A stretch of 64,000 bases of DNA. Origin: Phoenix dactylifera (taxonomy: Eukaryota > Streptophyta > Magnoliopsida > Arecales > Arecaceae). The translations under genes were made by a program, and so were the position numbers. The DNA is taken from the NCBI RefSeq assembly GCF_009389715.1, contig NC_052399.1:8434585-8498584 (forward strand), given 5' to 3'. The first letter of the stretch is position 1. Each line of letters begins with the position of its first letter. Shown here piece by piece: positions 38,601-48,591 of this stretch. The notes under the pieces were generated by a model. It had not been told where the DNA came from. It searched no databases and saw only the letters and a program-made list of their open reading frames with translations.

Positions 38601-41600
38601 CCTCGACATATTGATTTATTTGATATCAGGCACACCTGATGTTATTCAAGAATGGAGAAATCACAGTGTTACTCATTCTGTTAAGATGTCTACCAACACC
38701 TTCATCTTAAGCTTTTCCATATATGCATTTGTTGTCCTTCAGATTGCGCTGAAACCGTGCTGTCAAAAACACTCCAGGTACTCACCTAGGTGCTCAGGCA
38801 AGGTGAGGAAGCCCCTGAGCACCTCAACAGTCACCAAGTGAGGCGAGACTGCTAACACGATGCCTAGACGAGTGCCTAGGGAAAAGCAAGAGGCATTCAG
38901 AGTTCAGACAAATGCCTCTCCAGTGTCCAGCAGTCTCTTTATATGTCTTTTTTGCCCATTCTTTTAGAGCTTTATTGGCTTTACTTTGGGGGACATTTTG
39001 GTTTATATGAATCCTTATAAATAGAGAACTGCTCTAGGATGTTCAATGGTTTGCTTTTTTGTGTTATGCTTTATTTAGAAACATCAGACATGTTTTTGGA
39101 AGTGGTATTTTTCTATCATGTTTAAATTTTGAAGCTACTAAAGGATGTCTAATGGTTTATTTTTGCCGATTTTTGTTTAAGTGGAATTTTCATATGATGT
39201 TTTAAAAGATGTGAAACATGATATCTAATGCACAAGACAAATACAATTTTTGATGTTGAAACTTGAATAACTAATCTTATAATGCTTCTATTATCTTCAT
39301 ATATAGTATTTATTTCTAATATATTAGTGCCTTGCTTTCTCTAGTCAAGTGCCTTTTTGGCATCTAGCGCCTCAGGCGTTTTAGGGACCATGTTGCCTCA
39401 AGAGTGCCTTTTGCTTTTGACAACCTTGCAGTGAAATGCTTTTGTTTTTGTTGATACTTGATAGGCTTTGGAGTTTCATTTGAGCTTGTAAGTCCCATTG
39501 ATTGAAGATGATGCAGTCCATATACTTCAGACTAAATTTTTATGATCTTCTGTCTACAGGTTCAGTGATAATGAACTATGGGCAATGACGATCAGGGGGA
39601 GTGCTTTTCTGTGGCATCAAGTTCGGTGCATGGTTGCTGTGTTATTTATGATTGGTCAAGGTCTTGAATCCCCTAATGTGAGTACATGAAATCTTATCAG
39701 ATTGATTTCTTATGGAAGTCAGCATGGTGCATTTCCACAAGCTGATAACTCCAGTCATGCAATATTTTGGCTATTTTTGCTGATTGACTGAAGGAAAGTT
39801 TAATGTTGTTTTTTTTTTCTTTTTAATATTTCATTAAGATAGATGCTATGTGGTAAGGTGGTGCTTTTTGATAAAATATTGCATTCTTTTATTCAACATA
39901 AAAATTATCTACTCTATTTCACTTGATCAGAAGACAGTTACTAGGTTAAGGGTTATGGTTAAGTTCTTGAGATGAGTTAGAAATGTGTCAATTGGTGGAT
40001 TTGACCGTATCTTTTTCAATGAGGCAGAATAATGTAAGAATATTGGCTAGATTAAAAGGCAAAGATTAGCATTCTTGGCTTTAAAAGCATTATAAAAGAC
40101 TGTTATAGGAAAAGTCATTAAAATGACATCACGATTAGCAAAATTCTGAAACTGTTTATTCTATAATCATCCAAGAATTTACTCACACATAATGTTTGTT
40201 GCTGTATCAACAAATAATAGGGAACTTGAGATTTGATTACAAAATGAAAAGGTGGCAGCTTGAAAACAAAAATATCTTCTCAAGGGAAAAACTTTTAACA
40301 ATTTGAACCACGTAACCCCAATCAATGCCTTTACTTGAAGTAATAGAGTTAATTATAGATAAATTTGCTAGACATTTCATTTTGAATTCTATATTCAAAA
40401 ATGCATTTTCTGGTTCATTGGGAAAAGTTTGCTCTTTTCAAAAAAAAAAGAACCTAATTTCTCTGAAATTATGTTGTACAAAAATTTGTTATTGTTACAT
40501 TAGCTTTCTTTGTGTTCCATTGGCTTTGTGATAGGAACCTGTCAATTGAGACTGTAACTCTGTGATATGAGAATAAAGGCTTACCCTAGGTAATAAATTT
40601 TCTTGATCAATCTTAGACAATGGTCACTTTGTTTCTTTGTTGGGTAAGTGAATTTTCTACATAAACTGTCTGGGGTAAACTTTTGTCTACAACTGGCTTT
40701 GTGTTAGTACTGTTCTGGTGATGCTTTGGCTTTTTATATGGTTTCTTTTTGATTCTCAGTGCGTGCTTTTTGTGTTGACTAACCTCATGTGGAGAGTTGA
40801 TTTTGAAGCAGATAGTTGATGTGCTACTGGACACCGACAACACTTGGAGAAAACCTCAGTACAACATGGCACCAGAGCTCCCACTGATTCTACATTTTTG
40901 CAAATTCGAAAGTGTCAACTTTATTTGTTCATCAGGTTTCTAATCTGCATCTTTATCTTAATTATTAGAGGATATTTTACTTATGAGCAATCTTTGACAC
41001 ATAAATATGAGTACTTTTCTCAGCAAGCATATATTTTGTCACTTTAGATGGTTATTGAATTAGCTGATATCCCATGTTTTGTCAGCTGAAATCGATCATG
41101 ATTCTCTTAGTTGAAATGCTTTCCTAAGTTATTGTCGCAATTGATAACTGTTTAGAATCTATGTTAGCATGATTTAAGAGAATGAGTGATTCATTTGTAA
41201 GATTAATACTTGAGTAAAAATTAGCAATACTTACCAAATTCAACATTTAGAGGGGCATTGTACACAGCGTATTTGGTGGCTAGTAATTTAGAACAGCAAA
41301 ATTGAAGAGTTATTTAATGGTGATGAGTTCATGCGAATGAGAATAGTATATGAAATGATGCAAGGATATTGGTCAATAAGACTAGTTTTTGAGGGGTAAA
41401 GAATGTGATGAAAATGATGGAGGAAAGAGTTGTCAACAATTTTGGAAGACTTGATGAATCATATAAGGTGATCTGAATGGCTGCATGAGGAAGTAAAGAG
41501 TTAGGAATTCGGAGATAAATGGTACACAGAGGCTAAGCTGTAGGATGTGATCAGAGATTGAACTTTCAGTCTTAAGGCTTTACAATCTGATTCTTGCAAA

Positions 41601-43981
41601 TATGTATTTTAAGTAGTGTGCTGAGCATTCGGCAACTTTTATTAGTTCGTGAAATGTGTTGCATAGATAATTCTTTTCTGAAGAATAAGATAGAACAAGA
41701 ACAGTATTGGAAGATTCTAAAATTACATGAGGGAACTTACCATATAAATTAGATTGCTTGATTTGCTGTACCTATTTATTTTTCTGAGTCATTGATATTT
41801 TTTCTGAATATTTTTTACATTTTAAATATTGTTATGGTAACCTGTACTTAAAATGAACACATTTGGAGGAAGAAAAGAAACTTTACAGCAGAAAATGTAT
41901 GGGGGGGCAATGAAAAACAACCTACAATATATGACACGAAATCAGCTGGCAAGGTGTACAGAACTGCACCTAAAAAAGTTTTTGGAAAAATTATGGGCAA
42001 GTGTCATACTTGTCAAGTAACTTGGCATTGCAATGTGATGGTCAAAAATTGAAGTAGGATATAAAAAAGTCGCTGTTTAAGAAATGCTGAAGAAAAAATA
42101 GCATAACTGAAGTATAAAACCTACTAAGTTGAAACGGTTATGTGATAATTTATGCATCTTCTGATGATTTGCACATTTTGTTGCACTTAAATGAGGTGAG
42201 TAGGAATTATATAAATTTGCTAGCATCCTAAAAACCAGATATATAGATCATATTACAAATTATGATTTTGAGGAGAGAGGGTAAGATCAAGAGGAATTGG
42301 TGATTGTAGTTCAGAGTATGCAAATAAGAACTCCATTAGAGGAATAATGAAGGATCGCATTTAGGAGGATGCATGTGTACCACCTTTAGTTGCTAAAATT
42401 AGGAGTGGGTGTGAGTGCAGGCAATTGGATACTTCGAAACATTTTTAGTGAGGTAGCATTTAGGAAGTCAATGATCCAGCCAGTCACATCTACATACACA
42501 TGCTGGTGTGGTGGTTTTGGGGCGGGGGTGGGAAACTATATCCTACCACTTAATTTGTGCATTATTATCAGAATCATGTAATTACGTGCTGTCAGTTGTA
42601 GTTCTGCTGTGACTTATTTTTAGCTCTTTGTACTTGAGAAAGTTCAGTCTCTTTCATCAAATATCATCACATGCTTCTGTTGCTAAGCTGTCTCCCATTA
42701 TTACCAGTGACTAAAGTTGCACTTATGATGATAGGTTCCAGTGTTAGGAAAAAAAAATATTCAATTAGAGATGCTTCTTAGTTGATAATTTCAGTTACTG
42801 GTTTTGTAGCTTCTCTTAAAGTAGCATACAAGTAACATTGGCTTTACTTGTTATCATGGTTCCATTTTTATTATACATATGTCTTCCTCTATTTCATCAT
42901 TTTGGAGTAACTTCTATAAGTTTGAGTGAATGGGTTATGGTTCATGAATCTCACATTCATGATGTTGGTTATCTGAAAAATTTTCTAATTGATAGTATGT
43001 ATGGTTTATGACTGGATTACTCTAGATGCCAGCCGAGTTTTGCATGAACACTTGAAGAATGAATTCCGGAGTTACATGATGCAAGCAGCCATATTTCATG
43101 AGGCCCTGGGTTGTTTACCCATTCCAGGTGTGTATGATTTTCATAGCTCCCCCCCCCCCCCCCCTTCTTCTCCCGGGGTTCCCCTTTCTTGGTTTGTCAT
43201 TTATTAGTCTTATGAATTCAATGAAACTGCATATTAGTCTTATGAATTCAATGAAACTGCAGATGGGAGCTCAGCAGAAGCTGGTAGGAAGAAAAAAGGT
43301 CATATTCCTCTCATGCTGAGTCCAACAGAGCGTAAGTCCAACTGATTATTTTAATTCAAACTTGGGACACAATGCTATCTGAATACTATTAATGAATTTA
43401 CTCTTGCTTTGTGGGACATGATTATTGCTTATTATTGCTTTGGTCATAGTCTAACGAGCTTCTTTAAGATGCATTATAACTGTATAATCAATACGTCGCT
43501 CTGTTAAGGTTCCTTGTTATTTTGATCATGTCTTTCTGTCTGAGACTATAAATTGGATGGTCAAGCCAAAGAATCTATCACAGTTAATCTTTTAGCTGAG
43601 TTAAGGTGTGCCCTATTGTTAGAAGGAAGGCCAGGAGCCATCATTTTGTCCAGTGTTTGTGGGAAGGTTGGAATTGGGAACATATCGACTAAAGGAACTC
43701 AATAGATCAGTATAACAATGTGCATCTAAGATTATATATTGCTGGATTGGTTCTCCATGTGACTGGTCAAACGTGGAGATCAGCAGCAATTTCACTTATC
43801 TTTTTGCAGCTGATTCATCTCCTGATCTTAGTTGTTTCCCTTTTCATGTGCTCTACACATTTGAAATACGACTGGTATTCATCCAGCATCATATGATGAA
43901 CGGCGGGCCAAATTGAATGCAAAGGCTACTCATAAGAGCTTACCAAATTACCTTGACAAACGAAATCATGAAGCAAACTAA
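32636..43981 (+). CDS. tRNA pseudouridine synthase, PUS3/DEG1-like
   Basis: TruA-family enzyme expected to isomerise uridine 38/39 in tRNA anticodon arms. Exons: 32636-32755, 32883-32942, 33668-33823, 33906-33984, 35367-35439, 35752-35797, 35902-36012, 36101-36185, 36445-36535, 37106-37166, 37266-37396, 39560-39677, 40812-40935, 43026-43127, 43263-43331, 43887-43981; 1521 nt, 506 aa, all GT-AG in frame. The N-terminus has a short coiled-coil-like stretch ([13 protein letters not shown]) and an acidic linker. The synthase domain starts at about residue 140 with [16 protein letters not shown]. The catalytic aspartate is D207 in [14 protein letters not shown]. Further family segments are [11 protein letters not shown] and [24 protein letters not shown]. 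The ATG is the first in frame. Introns 11 and 13 exceed 2 kb and carry repeats. The exon 4 acceptor is a CAGCAG tandem. No break is seen. Confidence 0.93.
37830..38010. repeat. GTACC-rich dispersed repeat, copy 3
   Basis: In intron 11 of the PUS3-like gene. It contains many GGTACGG, GGTACC, CCGTACC and GGTTCGGTACC words on both strands, and is the least degraded of the three copies (others near 0.9 and 11.7 kb). No coding capacity is seen. Confidence 0.55.
38757..39430. mobile_element. MITE-like element in PUS3 intron 11
   Basis: Begins near TGTCAAAAACACTCCAGG and ends near GCCTTTTGCTTTTGACA. The outer TGTCAAAA/TTTTGACA words are complementary, and both sides carry CAGGCAAGG/GCCTCAGGC-type GC words against an AT-rich centre. 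No transposase is seen, so it is best read as a non-autonomous element of about 670 bp. The target-site duplication was not resolved. Confidence 0.4.
43202..43261. repeat. 30-bp tandem duplication abutting the exon 15 acceptor
   Basis: The 30-bp unit beginning TATTAGTCTTATGAATTCAA occurs twice in a row. The second copy ends at the AG used as the acceptor of PUS3 exon 15 (exon starts 43263), while the first copy ends in GCAT and has lost the AG. A run of 17 C (43148-43164) lies just upstream in the same intron. Confidence 0.85.
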
Positions 43982-44581
43982 TTTATGCAGCTCTAGTCAA
44001 TTCGATTTCATTTCCTGTAAGTTGGCTTACTTAATAAGTTATTTACATGCTATCGTTTACTTGTTTAAATTATTTACATGCTATTGTTTACTTGCATATA
44101 TTTTTGGATTTTGTGTGGCTTGTTTGTATTCAACACATGATTTTTATGGGTTGTCTAAATGCCTGCTGATATCACAGAAGTCATCTACATGCAGTTCTGC
44201 AAGTTTTATTTTCACAGCAAGTGGAACATGCATACATTCACTATCGGTTTTAGTCAGTTGCTGACCTTCTTGGTATAGTCTCTTGGTGGATGTACCAATG
44301 ACTTGGGTTCAACTCCTGCCTTCACTAGGGCTTTGGGGTTTCACAGAAGGGCTATCCCTGTTTTGTAACCAATCACCTACTGTTGATACGGATTAACTGA
44401 AAGGAATAGAATGTTTTGATGCGTGATTGCTACATGCATATATCATCAGAAGAGTTTAATTACTAAAAAAATTTCCATTCTATATCTCATGTAGTGAATC
44501 AGCAATGCACTATTATATTAAGTGACATTAAAAAACACAACAATTTGCTGAAAGCATGCTGCGCAAACTATCAACAAAAAT
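43982..44581. other. Probable PUS3 3' UTR up to the Copia insertion
   Basis: T-rich sequence without another gene. An imperfect 31-bp tandem duplication (TTATTTACATGCTAT word at about 44039 and 44070) is present. The Copia element begins 600 bp after the stop codon, so the insertion may lie in or just beyond the 3' UTR. Confidence 0.5.
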
Positions 44582-46058
44582 TGTTGGGAATTGTGTCCCA
44601 AAGCCAATTTTTAATTGTAAGAAATTGGATTATGTATATATATTTTATTAAAATGAATAAAAATTTATTCTGGTAATTTTCTATTCATCACAAGTGTTGC
44701 ATCTTCAAATTGAACTCCTGTGTATTGTGATGAAGTCCTTAGGACTAATTTAGTGGATAAAAGAGGTTTTATCATTTAGTCCTTAAACCAGTTCGCGACC
44801 AAATGACAAGCTGTCAATTGGACGATAGCTATGTCAAGTATAGGTCGTTGTGTGCCATTTAGTTGGTTGTCCTCTTAAACCAAGGAGTGTGGAGACACTG
44901 TATGGCATACAGGTGAGATGTAGGAGTACATCGTCACTGAATAGTGACTCACCTGCGTAGCACTCCACTGTCGGAAGTTAGCTCGTAAAATGTATGGGCA
45001 TAAGTACCCCTTAGACCTGAGACTGTCACGGTGACTTGCAAGCAACTCACTGTACTTAGGCACTGGATGACCTGAATTTCTAATTCAGGGATCAGAAGGA
45101 TGCTGGGTGCAGTCAAGTACTCGCGAAGTCTGTGTACGAGTCAAGATGGGATTGACCGCTCCAGATTAGAGGAGTTGATGTCTTGCTGTATTTCAATTCA
45201 GTAAAACCTTGGCCAGGGTAAACCAAGTGATGGTCACTTGATTTGATTAATTGAAATATACTATGGATGACCGGATTCAGAGTTTGACAGTCCACTCTGA
45301 GGTCATCTTGAGCATCGAAGGTCATAGGGATGAATTATGCAACAACCATACGTCTAGGTTCTTGAATGTTGCTTTGCATATTTGACCTATCCGGACGTCG
45401 GGTATCATTGCTAGATGGTCACCTCGATTAGTGCATGGAGTAGTCCATGTACTACCGGCTTAGTGTTCGAACCTATCGGAGTCACGCACATTAGTCAAGC
45501 TGAGTAGGAAGGTCCTGACCCAATTTAATTAAGAATTAAATTATGGGTCATTTGGAATTTGGCTCTGTCTATGTTCAGCTAGCACTGAACATGAGGTACA
45601 TGCTAAATTTCATGGATGAACAACTAATTAAGTCTGTATTTCGGGTCAATCAAGTTTTAATTAATATAATTGAACTTGATCAGGACTCAATTGTTGAGAT
45701 TGGATTTGATTGGGTCTAAATTAGTGTAATTGGGCTCGATCATGATTTAATTGGGATTTAATTTCGTATTTGTTCTGATCTAAGTCGGACTTGGATCGAG
45801 CCGAAACTAGACCCAATTGAATCTCCTATGAGTCAGACTCATGTGGAATTTTTTCGGGTCAAAAATTCATTCAAATGGGCTGCAAATTTGGTTTAGAACC
45901 AAATAGACTAACTTATGATCAAATGGGCTAACCCATTTGTATCAAGTTGACTTTTCCCATTTTGTGTGGTCGCTGACCGTGAATAAATGCCATGGACCCG
46001 TGGACCACTCCCTTCACATGGACCCTTAGCATTTGTTTTGTGAGCCGCGACTCACCTG

Positions 46059-46095
46059 GGACGCATGAAACAGAGCTTCTCTGTTTCATGCGTCC
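46059..46095 (+). other. Perfect 17-bp-arm hairpin in the 5' LTR
   Basis: GGACGCATGAAACAGAG and its exact reverse complement are separated by the 3-nt loop CTT. The 3' LTR copy (54049-54085) has two substitutions, one leaving a G-U pair in RNA and one a mismatch. It lies about 250-290 bp upstream of the TATA-position motif, in the presumed U3. Confidence 0.9.
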
Positions 46096-46346
46096 GCAAG
46101 CTTTCCGACCGGCGATTGCGCGGCCAACCGGCCTCCGGCCAGACGGCCGACTGGACCGGAATGTGCGGTTTTGAACCGCCAACATTCCAGTCCAGTTTGA
46201 TTTTTGAAATCCGGCAATAATAGGCATTAATCGCTGGTTTATTCCATCGTTGTTTTTGAAACAACCGTTATCAAATTCATTCATATTTCATAATGAATGA
46301 ATTCAATAACGCTGGACCATTACACCTCTTAACTCCTCTCAGCGTT

Positions 46347-46362
46347 GGCCTATTTGTAGGCC
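46347..46362 (+). promoter_or_regulatory. Core promoter position of the Copia LTR
   Basis: GGCCTATTTGTAGGCC corresponds to the TATA-containing palindrome of the orphan LTR at 30750-30765. The GGCCTA/TAGGCC arms are kept, but the plus strand no longer reads a canonical TATA box. The 3' LTR has the same sequence at 54337-54352. Promoter function is inferred from position. Confidence 0.45.
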
Positions 46363-46988
46363 ACCGTTTCCTCTCGAATAGAGAGAGAGAGAAAAAAAAT
46401 TTCTTGGGAAGAAAACGTCAGACAGAGAAGGAGATTTGATTCTGTGGAGAAGAAGAAGAAGAGAAAGGAAGGAGTCCTTTCTCTCTGGTGGTTTGGAGTT
46501 CGGCCCAGATCCGGTGTCCTCTCCTCCCTTCCATTCCCTCTGTGATCGGGATCAAGAGACGGGCATCTGTGGCTTGTGCGTGCTGTGAAGAAACGGGAGA
46601 AAAGAAACTGAAGAAAGAAAGAAAGAGAAGAAAGAAAGAAAGAGAAAAGGGAACGTCCTTTTTCTGGATTTCTTTTCTTCCAAGGGTCCTTTTGCAAAAG
46701 ATTGTTTTGCACGAGTAAAAACATCATCCAACCTTCTTGCGAAGTTTGACGTGCGTGCGAAGTAGAGGGCTTGTAGATCCAGGCCTCGCAGAGCTACCTT
46801 CAGGGATCTAGATCCAGATCCAGATTCAAATTACCTCGACCAACTTCCGCTACGGCCTTGAGGTAATTTTACACAAAAGTTAAATTTAATATTTATAATT
46901 GTTATAAATAAAATAAAAAAAATTAAAACTGATTTTTCATGCCTGGCGTTCGATTTTATCGGACAACTCGGGAAATTTTTCCTTCAAC

Positions 46989-47000
46989 TGGTATCAGAGC
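46989..47000 (+). other. Primer-binding site (initiator-Met tRNA)
   Basis: TGGTATCAGAGC, complementary to the 3' end of initiator-methionine tRNA, lies two bases after the 5' LTR. This is the standard primer for Copia reverse transcription. Confidence 0.95.
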
Positions 47001-48591
47001 CAGGTTGGCCGATGGAATTGGCCTATAATATCTAGAATTATGCATGATTTAATTTTTAAATTTAGATTAGATCTAGATTTATTGATAAAATATCAATCTT
47101 GTGCTGAATTATAAGGTTGTCCTGCTATAAGGTTAACCCCTTATAGTGAAAAGGTTGTCCTAGCACAAAATTGAGATTAATTTGTATCATAAAATAAATA
47201 GTTTATTTTTGTGAAATTATGCATAATTGATGTTTATGAAATTTCAGTTTTAAATTTATTATGACCACAAAATTTAAATATAAATTGTTTATATTTGGAA
47301 TAAATTGACACCTTGAATCCATGATCATAATGCATTTAATAAAGAATTAAATGTTGAATTTAAAATTTAAAATTTGAATTTCAAATAAAGATTTAAAATT
47401 TAAAATTTGAAATTCGAATTAAAATTTAAATTTGAACATGGGATTTGGGGATGGGTTAGCACAATCAGATTAGTTGACTAGGTTAGACCTAATCATGAAA
47501 TCAAATTGAAATGGACTAACTTAAGAAACATGATTTAATCTAATCAATAGTTGAACTAGACTAAATCAAGGTTTATAAAATGATCAAACTCAATAGTTGT
47601 AGTTTATCATATCCAAACATTTCAATTGGATCTGATTGTGGCTTAGTGGTCGAGCCCGAGTTCCCAAGGATAACCTAAATCAACTTGATAAACCAATTGG
47701 TGTCTAAGGTAAGTCGGCATTTGATCATGGTTTTTAATTGGGGCTACCTCTTACCTGGCCAACATAGTTGGTGTCTAGGAAAGAGGTTAATGGCGTAACC
47801 CTCCCATGATCTCTCTTACCTGGCCAATTTGGTCGATCAAGTTTTGATTAAGGTACCTTGATACTTGGCACTCACCCATGCCATTAAGAAAAATCAGTGT
47901 GTCTGATTTAGGTGTCTAATAGACCAATAAGAGCTAGTCCTCTATATGATTTGGTGAAGTCAGTGGGAGGATTTAGAATTATCGGTCAGTGTTACATATC
48001 ATTTAAAATCCTCTAAATTATTAGGTCCTTAAAATGATAAAGTTATATAGATAACTAAATCATAGCCTCCCATTAAGGTGAATGATAATAGGTCCAATAT
48101 TACAGTTGAACATGCAGGACGCTTCCGTCTGGTGTTCCTCTAAATACTGGAATTATCCTTCATTATATGATAGCTTTTTGAGCTATCTAATTGTGATTAG
48201 GTTGGCCGAGCCTTCCTCGGGCCTGATCATACATTAGGTAGTATCATCGAGTTAGTTCATTAATGGTTGGACCTAACCAGGATTTTCAGTGGAGGCCTCC
48301 GCCTACTGATTACCACTTGGGGCAAAATTGATTGCTAGAAATTGTTTAGAGAAATAATTGGTAATGTACCTACCCTTAGATGCACATGGGTTGGCCGAGC
48401 CTTCCTCGGGCCCGTATGCAGTCTATGCGGATTCTAGTACCCACTAGGGAATTAAAGTAATTCCTCGAATTAAAGGTAGAGGCTATTAATTCGATTAAAA
48501 TAGTGGGAGAAAACTTTAGACTAAAGTCCAAGTCTTTAGGATTAAATAAATCATATACTGATTAGTTGGATTTTTTCTTTATTTTTCAGAT
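47001..48591 (+). other. Untranslated leader of the Copia element
   Basis: AT-rich, about 1.6 kb, with no open frame of note. It contains two copies of GGTTGGCCGAGCCTTCCTCG (about 48200 and 48391), about 190 bp apart, a possible structured or packaging-related motif. Function is unknown. Confidence 0.6.

Larger units (their letters stand above)
44582..46986 (+). repeat. 5' LTR of the Copia element
   Basis: 2405 bp, the same length as the 3' copy with no indels seen. It contains a perfect hairpin at 46059-46095, a TATA-position motif at 46347-46362, and purine-rich repeats (GAAAGAAA) near 46606-46650 after the presumed transcription start. Short frames inside it are not proteins. Confidence 0.95.

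Noticed and set aside
40812-40935. Possible one-base frameshift in PUS3 exon 13
   Set aside because: Rechecking the T run and exon length (124 nt) showed that phases fit both neighbours; there is no frameshift.
45470-45490. TTCGAAC-type words in the LTRs that resemble a tRNA T-arm
   Set aside because: No cloverleaf, anticodon arm or A-box at the right spacing; simply part of the LTR.
46350-46727. 125 aa frame, repeated as 136 aa near 54340
   Set aside because: Lies inside both LTRs, is low-complexity Phe/Ser-rich and has no Copia counterpart; a chance frame.
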